In this document: in pieces, positions 10,901 through 19,178 of the stretch
Numbering within the stretch: the stretch's first letter is position 1
Layout: the number at the start of each line of letters is the position of its first letter
NCBI GenBank assembly: GCA_015680685.1
Contig: MNCI01022307.1
Span: forward strand, 344,969-371,196
Length of the DNA: 26,228 nt
From: Gnetum montanum
Lineage: Eukaryota > Streptophyta > Gnetopsida > Gnetales > Gnetaceae
Direction of reading: 5' to 3'
The notes under the pieces: generated by a model
What the model saw: only the letters and a program-made list of their open reading frames with translations
The model's database searches: none
Told to the model about the DNA's origin: nothing
Program-made: the position numbers and the translations under genes

Positions 10901-11048
10901 CACAAAGTTCAGCTTGTACAACCTGGTCATGACCTCATCTACTCACTACCAAGCATTGGCCCAGGTCTTGGCCTCCATTCCTGTTACAGAGGACATCCCT
11001 GTAGATGAGGCATCCATTTGTGCAATGATGTCATCCCCCACACCATGA
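7992..11048 (+). pseudogene. Tat/Ogre-type gag, broken by stops
   Basis: One reading frame runs from an ATG at 7992 through to 11048, interrupted by several stops: TAG 8004, TAA 8640, TAG 8790, TAG 8820, TAG 9132, TAA 9738, TAG 10074, TAA 10320 and TGA 11046. Gag encodes the structural coat protein of the retrotransposon particle. The capsid-type retrotransposon gag domain is clear at about 9050-9610: YNGEGVPNAHL, then EKPLDWYRALPHSSI, FLTHFKYNLKPE, and LAQKFIQRW. A second conserved block at 9840-10110 reads QLLEKLLKAGQI, then YHYHQMVDHSTDNYHAL, corresponding to the C-x-Y-H-x3-G-H-x-T-x2-C module of this lineage. Both cysteines are tyrosine and the glycine is aspartate. The 10324-10590 stretch has a small repeat array. 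At 10866-11048 the run SLYNLVMTSSTHYQALAQVL is the segment that precedes protease in Ogre elements. Confidence 0.8.
10321..10450 (+). repeat. Tandem repeat, about four units of 25-36 bp
   Basis: Units contain CTAAGACATTAAACTAGCAT with small variants, joined by GACCCGTCTG-like spacers of varying length. The array lies between gag and protease, where Tat/Ogre elements commonly vary in length. It shares the TTAAACT-GCAT theme with sequence further right. Confidence 0.8.
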
Positions 11049-11101
11049 GAATTGGGTTCAACAACCTTAACCTTTCACGATGATGCAGTCAAAGTCAACC
11101 C

Positions 11102-11599
11102 CGCACTCCACTATCCATTAGCATTCGTGTTGGACAATGTACCATCCATAGAGTACATGTTGATGATGGTGCAACAACAAACGTAGTCCTGTACTCTGTC
11201 ATCAACAAGCTAGGCCTGGCAAACGAAATCAGGCCAACCAAAACCACATGTCTGAAATCCTTCAACGGATCACATGTCATAGTCAGGGGTACAATCAACT
11301 TAGCCTTTGTGGTAGGAGAGAAATTCCCCACTAGTGCAGATTTCACTGTCATAGAGGAGATGCCAAGTTTCAACATGATTCTAGGCAGGCCTTGGCTAGC
11401 CCAACTACACGTCGTCTCCTCTCCCATCCACCAAGAAATCCACCTTCCATATGAGGGTGGTCAAGTTATCATCCATGGTGATAACGCTTCCGCTTTGACT
11501 ATCCATAACATAGACATGATACAAGTTTTAGATGAAGAGTTTCTTAGTGCTAAACCTATAACAACCAATGCAGCGCTTAAGGCTAACACACCCAAATGA
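11102..11599 (+). pseudogene. Tat/Ogre-type aspartic protease remnant
   Basis: The frame reads ISIRVGQCTIHRVHVDDGATTNVV, with the catalytic site DDG at 11162-11170, then INKLGL, FTVIEEMPSFNMILGRPWLA and SSPIHQEIHLPYEGG. The RPWL and HQ motifs are characteristic of Tat/Ogre proteases, which cut the gag-pol polyprotein. The part just before it (LTFHDDAVKVNPALHYPL) lies in the gag frame, so a one- or two-base indel near 11115-11122 separates them. Homology runs through this point, so this looks like decay and not programmed frameshifting. The frame ends at 11597-11599 with no reverse transcriptase after it. Confidence 0.8.
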
Positions 11600-12116
11600 G
11601 TGGTTCAAGCCAATAGCTTCCCAAAGGATCCTAAGCCTTGCACAGTCCCTAATTCATGCCTGGTTAGGAAGCAACTACATGACCAAGACTTTTCCTTGGC
11701 CCTGCCTACACTTGGCATGCATTTTTGACTTTTTTTAACATTGCACTAGCCTATGCATTTACATTTTGCCCACTCACTTAGATCACGCATTTTGCTTTGT
11801 TTACACATTCGTCAACTTAGTTTACACATTGCATTTAAAAAACATAAAACTACAAAAGCACATGGCCCGAAAAGACCTTAAACTAGCCTACAGCCCAGAA
11901 CGGCCTAAAACTATCACTTTTTGCATTGCTTTTCTTTCATTCATACATTTCAACTCTATGTACAACAGGTATCACTTGATTTTGTTTTCTTCCTAGTTGA
12001 TCTTTGCAGGATCTTGCAGACACACAACAAGACCATGCATGCAGCATCACACCTTACACAAACAAGGCAAGCACGAACAGTCCGCTATGACTATAAACTA
12101 GCACAGACAATCTTGG
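11600..12116 (+). other. Gene-free 3' region of the Tat/Ogre-like insertion
   Basis: This T/A-rich sequence follows the protease remnant where reverse transcriptase would be expected. I find no conserved polymerase motif in any frame. Words such as TTTACACATT and GCATTTACAT recur. The last 60 bases grade into the 38-bp array. Confidence 0.5.
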
Positions 12117-12333
12117 CATCATGACTTAAAACTGATACCACAGAAAAGTCATGGCATCATGACTTAAAATTGATACCACGGAACAGTCCTGACATCATGA
12201 CTTAAAACTGATACCATAGAATAGTCTTGGCATCATGACTTAAAACTGATACCACAGAACAGTCCTAGCATCATGACTTAAAACTGATACCACAGAACAG
12301 TCCTAGCATCATGACTTAAAATTGATACCACAG
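12117..12333 (+). repeat. 38-bp tandem array, about 5.7 copies
   Basis: Units begin CATCATGACTTAAAACTGAT at 12117, 12155, 12193, 12231, 12269 and 12307, so the period is exactly 38. Units differ by one to five substitutions, and the fourth and fifth appear identical. The array ends in a partial unit exactly at the proposed right border of the Tat/Ogre-like insertion. Confidence 0.95.
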
Positions 12334-13704
12334 AAGGGTTCTCCTAGTTTCATATCTTAGCCCATCTACGATGTGGCGGAGTTTATCCTGCTGTGCATAA
12401 CCATGGCTCGGGCAACGATGTAACAATGCGTAGTAGTGGCCCATGGCAGCATCCAAGGATTCATGATTACCTTGCTTCCATCCTTGGATCTGCTTATGCA
12501 AGTTAGACACTTTGGAGTACATTTGATATTTATTTTTGAAGAGTTCTAACATCGTACTCCACCTCCTAATGGTTTCCGATTCTAAGGATTGGTACCAACT
12601 CTTTGCTTCCTTTGTGAGTGTCCTGGGAAACAACTTTAGTTTCTGCCACTCGTTCTCTATGTTCTGCAAGGCATATGCATCATGGAATGCCTATAAATGA
12701 TGTTGCAGATCAGCATTGTATCCCCCTTCAAAATGTGGGATATTGTTCATGTCTAAACGCTTGATCCGACTATCTTTTAAATGCCTTGTTGGGATTCTAA
12801 CTGCCTTCGTTATATTCAACATGCTTCAGGTTGTAAGTAGGGGTTCGTCATGATCATCTCTTTCATGATGTCTATGATGTCTTCGTTGTTCCCTACTTTC
12901 CCTTCATTCATGCCCTTGTCCCCTCTCTCGATTTTCCCATCGAGGTCTCTCATTTTGTCTACCTCTATCCTCACTGTTGTGCTCGTGATGGCTGCGCACA
13001 GATGCAGAAGGAGAGGGTGAATGATGTAAAGAAGGGGAAGAAGAAGGAGAACCATCGCGATGATGATGTTTCTTGCCTTCTCTTTTGTGGCTTCGGCCCC
13101 GATCATGATGATGATCCAAGTGCCCATCCTTGTCATATGTTGTTGTTCCCTTAGTGAATAGTTGGTGTTCACGGGGATCAGAACCAAGGTTATGTATCGT
13201 GAAGCGCAGGTTCTGATACCCTACCTCTTCACTATCATTAGGAGGGGGAACATCTTTCGATAGAGAACCCGTTATAAGTGGTTCACCATCTTTGATTTCA
13301 CTTAGGACGTGCAGGACCTCTTTACCCTTCAACAGTGTATGTTGGCTCTCCTGCCCTGAGTCCCTCACACGTTGTGCTTTTGTGGGATGATAATCCCTTG
13401 TGTCGAAATCACCTATAACATATTCAGCATAGAGCTGAGTCATGTCAATTTGTGCAAGAGCACAGAGGAGCATGTTTGGGACTGATCGATCTGGAGGTAA
13501 CACTATGTTACCTTGCAAATCTCTCCAGCGCATTTGTTCATCTTGATGGAGGATAAAAGTAAAATTAGGTATATACTCATCGGGATGAGTATATACCACT
13601 CGATATTGTTGAGGAACTAGCGGATTTAGGTTATGTGTTTTTGATTGCTGACTATTCTTTGTATTGTCCCTAGCTGGTGAGTTGTTCTTGTGAGAAGAAG
13701 ACAT
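12334..13704 (-). pseudogene. Ty3/Gypsy gag, broken by three stops and cut by an insertion
   Basis: One frame runs from the ATG at 13704 down to 12334, with stops at 12906-12904 (TGA), 12828-12826 (TGA) and 12693-12691 (TAG). The N-terminal half (MSSSHKNNSPARDNTKNS onward) ends in a tract rich in His, Ser, Arg and Glu around 13130-12900 and matches no domain I know. The C-terminal part is a clear retrotransposon gag domain: NNIPHFEGGYNADLQ, KLKLFPRTLTKEAKSWYQSL, RRWSTMLELFKNKYQ, ESLDAAMGHYYALLHRCPSHG and HIVDGLRYETRR. All three stops could be CGA-to-TGA or CAG-to-TAG changes. The frame is interrupted at the border of the Tat/Ogre-like block. It lies 127 bp downstream of the primer binding site, as expected for gag. 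Confidence 0.85.
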
Positions 13705-13830
13705 CTTAGTTTAATTCGGTGTGCTAATGAACCGTTATATAATTTTTTGTTTAATTAACCCTAAGGGTTCGTTTAAGCTCCCAACGATGTGAGTGATATC
13801 CTATGTTCTACTTAGCGCACAAACACTTAG

Positions 13831-13849
13831 TCCCCGGCAACAGCCCCAA
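13831..13849 (-). promoter_or_regulatory. Primer binding site, tRNA-Asp type
   Basis: On the - strand TTGGGGCTGTTGCCGGGGA follows the LTR end CTCATCA at 13850 directly. The core GTTGCCGGGGA matches the tRNA-Asp primer site (TGGCGCCGTTGCCGGGGA) used by Athila and several other plant Gypsy elements. It fixes the element's orientation as - strand and marks 13850 as the inner edge of the 5' LTR. Confidence 0.85.
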
Positions 13850-14592
13850 TGATGAGTGGCGAGGTACCCCTACACTCAATCATACGAATACGAGCGTAAC
13901 AAGTGTGATCCAGTCGAACTCCGCAAACTAAGTGCCTACACGCCTCATGGAACACTTAAGGTTTATTATTCATTGTCTTCCCAGACTTACTTGTATTTGT
14001 CACAGTGTATGGTTAAGTAAGTCTGAGGTCTATGATTTTTATGTCTTTTCTGGTTTTATCTCCTATGCTAGTGAGGTGAAGGGTTGAAGAGACTAATTAC
14101 TAACTCTAACTAATGAACTAAGTCTAAATTAACCTAGCGTCAGCATCCGTTCCCACTTACCATTCACACCCTGAACCAATGCAACCGTGGTTACCAAATG
14201 CTAGTCGTTGCTAGGATCACCATGCGTAACGCACGTGTTTGAAGCGGTCGTACTGAGGCACTTAACTAGGAGAGAAGGTTTGAGAAAAATTTAATAACTA
14301 ATAAAACATGTAAATAACAAATAATAAATAACAATAAATAAAATCCTAATTAGCCTATCCCATGCACTGCAAGGTTTATCCAAGAAGCTTGTCTTTATTG
14401 CCGTACACAAACTTGTGTTCAGGTACAATGTTTGCTTGAATAAAGATCCGTTCACTTTAGGACTCCTACTACGGGCACATGGAAAATATTCTATCTCTGG
14501 AGTGATCAATCTGCCAGAGTTTCCCTACTATCTAGCCTAGGATGAGAAAACAAGGGAGAGCCGCCTCTTATTTATAGATATGACGACGCACC

Positions 14593-14700
14593 ACGATATC
14601 GCGTATGCGATATCGCAGGGGACAACACGATATTGGGGCCGCAATATCATGAGGGATGCGATATCGTGTATACGATATCGCGGCCCATGCGATATCGCGT
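14593..14700. repeat. Array of palindromic GCGATATCGC boxes, second copy
   Basis: GCGATATCGC and near variants (ACGATATCGC, GCGATATCGT, GCAATATCAT) occur about seven times in 108 bp. The array lies just upstream, on the - strand, of the TATA box at 14576-14569. It is the counterpart of the array at 51-126. Confidence 0.85.
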
Positions 14701-15269
14701 CCTATCAATTTTTATGGAATTACTCAACTAGAACAAGAATAAAAGTAGGGGTGATTAAAAGTAAAAGCGATCAATTGCTAGGGAAACTAAAGTCTAATCT
14801 AGCCTAACATAAGTAACTGTTCCCACTTCTTGAACACATCCTGAACTTCATGCAAACACTGCTAGGATGTCAAACTCTGATCATTTTTGAGCTACCAAGT
14901 GTCACACGTATGCTCGAAGTGGTCGTGCTTGTGTAATTTAACAATTTGCTTAATTGATCAAAATGAATTGCTGCGCTAATAACATGAATGTAAAGTGCAT
15001 AAAATAAAATAAAAATGTGTAAGAAAACAAATCTCAAGTGCTGCAAGGATGAATCAAAGAGCTTGTCTTTATTGCCAACATAATGGTGTGCTCAAGTACA
15101 TCAATGCTTGAATAAAGATCCATCCACACTTAGACCTCCTCTTGTAGGCACTTGGAAAATATTCTAACTTTCGAATAGAAAAACTACAAGAGTTTCCCTA
15201 CTCAACTGCTAAAAACATGCTCCCAATTGTGCGCCTGAGCGTTGTATTTATAGACCCAGGAGTAACTTA

Positions 15270-15421
15270 GGAATAATCGCTCTAATAATTAGAATAACCA
15301 CTCTAATAATAACCGCTCTAAGAATTAGAGTAATCACTCTAATAATTAGAGTAACCACTTTAATAATAACCGCTCTAATAATTACAGTAACTGCTCTAAT
15401 AATTAGAGTAATCACTCATCA
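15270..15421. repeat. Array of CTCTAATAATTAGAG boxes, second copy
   Basis: Intact CTCTAATAATTAGAG occurs twice, with several one-base variants, between the TATA box (15245-15252) and the outer LTR end. It matches the array at 3650-3801 in position and spacing. Confidence 0.9.
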
Positions 15422-15426
15422 CTAGG
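15422..15426. repeat. Target site duplication CTAGG, right copy
   Basis: CTAGG follows the LTR terminus CTCATCA directly and matches 2876-2880. Confidence 0.85.
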
Positions 15427-17267
15427 TCACTGATTCTACTAAGTAGCACTAAGTCATAAACTTCCATAATTCTTGGGGTGTACCCATGTTTCACTTATTT
15501 CAGGCTCGAACACTCCCCCCACCTAGATTCAATCTTTCCTTGAAAGGTCAATAGTCAGGAATTTTCTCTACCTCTCGCAATGTCCACTAGGGAGATCCAC
15601 TATTAGCTTGCCCATTTATTATGGTTATGGATATCGTTGGGCTATATCTATAAGAGGAGAGTTAGTTGAGGCCTGTTTTCTCACTAGTTTTCTATTATGT
15701 AGGGGATACTATTATTATATCTAAAGCCATTATGTTTGAAACCAAGGCCATTAAAAGGGCACTCACTAGGTTTAATTAAGAGATGAGTCTTGCTATTAAT
15801 TAGACCAAAGATAAAGATCAATTTTTTAAATACCTTTTCTAACACCAAGCACATAATTATAAATAACCTTCATATTGTTATGGGAATGAAAGAAGATTCT
15901 TACTTGGGCTTCTTAGCGGAATAGATAGCATAGCTAGAAACCTTTACTTTAACATATTCAAAAGTGCATCACTGCATAAAACAATATTTATATGTCCCGT
16001 AGGGGGAAGGCGATCCGTATCTTTACTAACCTCATTGCTCTTCTCAAGTTTTGCTACATGGTGGTTACACCTCCAACTAAGTTGCACTTGGTCGTGTGGT
16101 CAAGCGTGTGCCTTACTACACATGTTCATTATTCATCGGATAAAGGAGGATGACCCTTTGGCTAAGCTGGTACCGTTTATGGCATGCCCACTAACATGCA
16201 GCCAATGTCAAATCTCGTGCCTAAATCTACATTCATTACTTTTGGTCATTTCCATCTAAGAGACTTAGTGGGGTACCCACTACCACCATCAAGAACCAAA
16301 TTGATTAAATAATTATTTATATCCTTCCCTCAATAAAACGACCATGGAATCTTGCTCGGCGTGTCGTAAAGCTTTTCACGGGCTTCATGGACAGATTAAA
16401 TTTCTAACGATGGAGCCCGACTCCACCACATAATTTGAGAAAAATGTAGAGCTGCCACCATTGTCACCCCTTGAAACCAATCATGATGTTCATGCTTGCC
16501 CGATGAAGAAACCTCATGTGAGATGTTTTACAGGACAAACATTTGTACTTTCCATGTGCTCAACTTCCTACACAATGCTACCATTACCAAGACCAAGCAG
16601 GAGGTGAAGAGATTATGTATGGTGATGAGCATTTCAAGATGTTGTAGAATACATGGAAGACCCTTGAATATGAAGATATGGAATAGGAATTTCTCAAGTA
16701 TCATGATGATTATTTCCATTCTTGCTACTAGCTATTTGTTCTTTCTAATTTTAAACTTGTATCCATGTTGGGAAAAAATTCCCATTTGGGGTAGGAATTT
16801 CTCAAGTATCATGATATTTATTTCCATTCTTGCTACAAGCTATTTGTTCTTTCTAATTTTAAATTTGTCTCCACTTTGGGAAAAAAATCCATTTGGGGTG
16901 GAATTTCTCAAGTATCATGATGTTTATTTCCATTCTTGCTACTAGCTATTTATTCTTTCTAATTTTAAATTCTGACCACAAGAAGCAATTCTGATCTTCT
17001 ATTTGAGTTTTGTCTTATTTGTTGCCTTTTATATTCTATTTTTTAGATTTTTTGGATTTTACCTGGGGTCTTTTATTAACATTGGTTCATCATTTTATAT
17101 CGTGTTTGATGTGTTCCTCCTATGTTGGTCTCCATGTGTTTACTGTAACTTTGTTTTGATATTGGCAGTTTTGCCCACTCCTTAACATTGTCTTATTTTT
17201 CTTGTAAATGGCTTTATTATCCCTTTGGATTTAATGAAGTTCAAATTTCTATATTTAAGAAAAAAAA
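15427..17267 (+). mobile_element. LINE (L1-like) fragment, 3' part
   Basis: This continues the fragment ending at 2880. Directly after the target duplication the frame reads SLILLSS, extending the segment before 2880 that corresponds to the G-D-P-L-S-P motif of LINE reverse transcriptase. At about 15690-15810 the sequence YVGDTIIISKAIMFETKAIKRALTRF and later MSLAIN corresponds to the YADD active-site region, with YADD changed to YVGD. MGMKEDSYLGF follows near 15880. Beyond about 16000 coding similarity fades. A 3-copy tandem repeat lies at 16685-16973. The 3' end is T-rich with an ATTTAATGAAGTTC-like tail and a short A-run ending at 17267. Confidence 0.75.
16685..16973 (+). repeat. Three-copy tandem repeat of 106-108 bp
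   Basis: Copies start with GGAATTTCTCAAGTATCATGA at 16686, 16794 and 16900; the third is partial and ends near 16973. Each contains TTTCCATTCTTGCTAC and TTTCTAATTTTAAA. The 149-codon open stretch crossing it (16496-16945) is most likely a by-product of the repeat, because I recognise no domain in it. Confidence 0.9.
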
Positions 17268-19178
17268 TGCCTAAAATAGGTGTTGTTCGTTCAAGGAAAA
17301 AATCCATAAAAAATATAGGCTGGTTAATGTCAATATCTACCCAAGGGCCGAGAACGACACCAAAGGTTCTACTATTTGGAGGTTGTCCAAACCACAAGTG
17401 AATTAATTCTTAAAATTAATAAAGCAATAAGACTATGTACGCAATATTATTAATCTCACGCAATATTATTAATCCCAGAAATATTTCTGAGCATGCAATG
17501 TACGAGACATCTTTTCAGACTTTAAGGGTAAGAATTACTTGATTTGGGCTAAAATTCATTGCCACGGGTATTGGATTGACAGATTCTACTTTCTTTCTGT
17601 ATTAAATAACAAAACTCCTGAGTAGAAGAAATGTGGGTTAAGGGAGCATCAGCCGTAGGCAAGTCAAGAGGGAAAAGGATTGCAATTTCAAGGAGTAACG
17701 CTCAAGTAGTACAACATTAGTAAGCCAGATGCTAAATATTCGAAATCTTCATATCCTTCTTTGCCAAGGATTTATGTTAATTAGCAAGCACCATATTCCA
17801 TGGCTTTAAGTTTGGTTTGGTTAGGTCAGAAAATGAAACTGCCTCCATTCATTGAATTCACGGAGAAACATAGCAAACATGGAAAGTTTTCCCTTCAGGT
17901 TTGGACACAGCATTTAATTTGTGAGCGATTTTAGTTTGAAAGCCGCAAGAATCGGCTATCCAAATCAAACTTTATCACCATATCTCATGCTGCTGCACAA
18001 ATAATCCTCCCAAGAAAAGAAAACTGGCATTTACTTGCTTGGTGGATGGAATCATGAAATTTGAGAAATGCAAGAGGATATAATCCTCCCAAGAAAAGAA
18101 ACTTGGCATTTACTTGCTTGGTGGATGGAATCATGAAATTTGAGAAATGCAAGAGGATCTGTTTTTTACTTGCAGGAGAAGACAAAAAACGTAACCATAC
18201 ATTCACAGAATCCCCAGAGAATTTTGATTGGAATATGGGCTTTCTCACTTTAATTTTTTTTTCTTTCTTTTGTATGGTCTTTGCCTTAGCCTTGGCATCT
18301 TTGACCTGGGAATTTTGCAATGTGTGCCAAGGGCCATCTGATCTGATGTGGGTTTTCGGTAGCATATCTATTATGTTAAGTATTTAATTAAATTTTTTTA
18401 AATTAAATGAAGTGGAGGATGTACACGTTACATCATGTGCTGTTTTGGGCATGATTTTGGATTTGGGGAATTGTGTGCAGTTGAAGGAAAATTGGTTTCC
18501 ATTAGGACGAAGGCATGAATTGCATCCCTCCTCCTCCTCGTCCTCCTGTTCTTGCCATGGCTGCTGCACATAATCCTACTCTGCTCTAAATTCTTGATTT
18601 CTTAGATCATTAGAGAAATGTTTCAACCATGACACAGGAATTTATATTAATCATTTATGGAGGGGTTCCGGAATTCAGAGATTTTGTCTACTTTTACAGC
18701 ACTTGCAGTTGGTGGGTTAGGAATGAAAACATATATATGTATATGGATATGTAAATGTAGCACTCGTTTTCTTACCTGATCTTCTGTTGTGGGTTGCTTT
18801 CCCTTACTGGAATGTGTTTGAGCCGGTTTTTCTGGAATTGGGTTTTGACTGATACATGTTCCTGCAACTGCACCTGCTGCATTCTCTTTGTTTACCCTGG
18901 TCAGGGTCGTGCTTGTGGACCTTTGGGTTTCTTGTGCAGTTAATCATCTTAATCATAACGGCCATAACCGACCCACCTTGATCGGCAACACGGCCTACCC
19001 TGCCCTGCTCGTTTACCGTGATTTGCCACCGCTTTCAACTGCAACTGCTGCTACAAATGCAAATGCACTACTGCACAAGATGAGGAAGAAATCATCAGAA
19101 TAAAACGGTGTCTTCTATGTCTTTTTTCCCATCTTGTCATTTGCTTCCTCTGCTGCTGCTGTTTTTGTGACCTCAGGA
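17268..19178. other. Intergenic region upstream of the pectinesterase
   Basis: No gene is recognisable in 1.9 kb. It holds a short direct repeat of GCAATATTATTAAT (about 17441 and 17461), a 79-bp tandem duplication (18001-18158), and a CTCCTCCTCCTCGTCCTCC microsatellite near 18527. It must contain the pectinesterase promoter and 5' UTR, but I cannot place a convincing TATA box; the AT-rich CATATATATGTATATGG near 18731 is one candidate. Open stretches of 61 to 126 codons here overlap each other on opposite strands and show no motif. Confidence 0.6.
18001..18158. repeat. 79-bp near-perfect tandem duplication
   Basis: The unit starting ATAATCCTCCCAAGAAAAGA at 18001 repeats immediately at 18080. 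By eye the two copies differ at a single base (AAACTGG vs AACTTGG). The near identity indicates a young duplication. It lies about 1 kb upstream of the pectinesterase start codon. Confidence 0.95.

Larger units (their letters stand above)
6147..12333 (+). mobile_element. Non-autonomous Tat/Ogre-like Gypsy insertion
   Basis: This + strand block lies inside the - strand Gypsy element, between its gag and integrase fragments. It contains an LTR-like region with TATA box, a gene-free leader, Tat/Ogre-type gag and aspartic protease remnants, two short tandem arrays, and no reverse transcriptase, RNase H or integrase. Its proposed borders are defined by AAGGG at 6142-6146 and 12334-12338, a possible 5-bp target duplication. 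Between them the block starts CTGAAAC and ends CCACAG. No matching LTR is visible at the right end, so either the 3' LTR was lost or the borders are coincidental. Element class is well supported; exact ends are tentative. Confidence 0.6.
2881..15421 (-). mobile_element. Ty3/Gypsy LTR retrotransposon inserted in the LINE
   Basis: The ends are TGATGAGCGA at 2881 and CTCATCA at 15421, flanked by the target duplication CTAGG. Read on the - strand, the order is 5' LTR (15421-13850), tRNA-Asp-type primer site (13849-13831), gag (13704-12334), integrase C-terminus (6146-5792), a long gene-free stretch, a polypurine-like end (about 3810-3802), and 3' LTR (3801-2881). Protease, reverse transcriptase, RNase H and most of integrase are missing, and a Tat/Ogre-like element occupies that junction. 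The primer site and gag resemble the Athila lineage, but the missing reverse transcriptase leaves lineage assignment tentative. In the first 300 or so aligned LTR bases I count roughly 19 differences by eye, mostly transitions, so the insertion is not recent. Confidence 0.85.
13850..15421 (-). repeat. Composite 5' LTR (type A fused to type B)
   Basis: The outer part, 14709-15421, aligns with 3090-3801 of the 3' LTR. The inner part, 13850-14708, instead aligns in reverse with the type B LTR at 26-1025. Read on the - strand, the unit contains a type A U3, TATA box (15252-15245), R and partial U5, then a type B U3 with palindrome array, a second TATA box (14576-14569), R and U5. The type A part lacks about 209 terminal bases, and the type B part lacks its first few tens of bases. 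The junction is near 14703-14709. Paired LTRs are identical in length at insertion, so the 1572 vs 921 bp difference shows later rearrangement or a hybrid origin. Confidence 0.8.

Noticed and set aside
11048-11125. Programmed frameshift between gag and protease in the Tat/Ogre-like element
   Set aside because: Family similarity continues in the gag frame past the stop at 11046-11048 and then switches frame in the middle of a conserved segment. That fits random indel decay, and stops are scattered throughout.
16496-16945. A 149-codon open frame with repeated hydrophobic segments
   Set aside because: The apparent membrane segments are translations of the 106-108-bp tandem repeat inside LINE-derived sequence. 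No start context or homology supports a protein.
18061-18387. A 108-codon open frame (+) overlapping a 126-codon open frame (-)
   Set aside because: Both cover the 79-bp duplication, overlap each other on opposite strands, and show no domain, codon pattern or splice context of a gene.
18557-18589. A short open frame with a good start context (GCCATGG) upstream of the pectinesterase, a possible uORF
   Set aside because: It lies more than 600 bp before the start codon, and nothing shows the transcript extends that far.
18888-19103. A 71-codon open frame just upstream of the pectinesterase
   Set aside because: It is in a different context from the signal peptide, has no recognisable motif, and the pectinesterase is complete without it.
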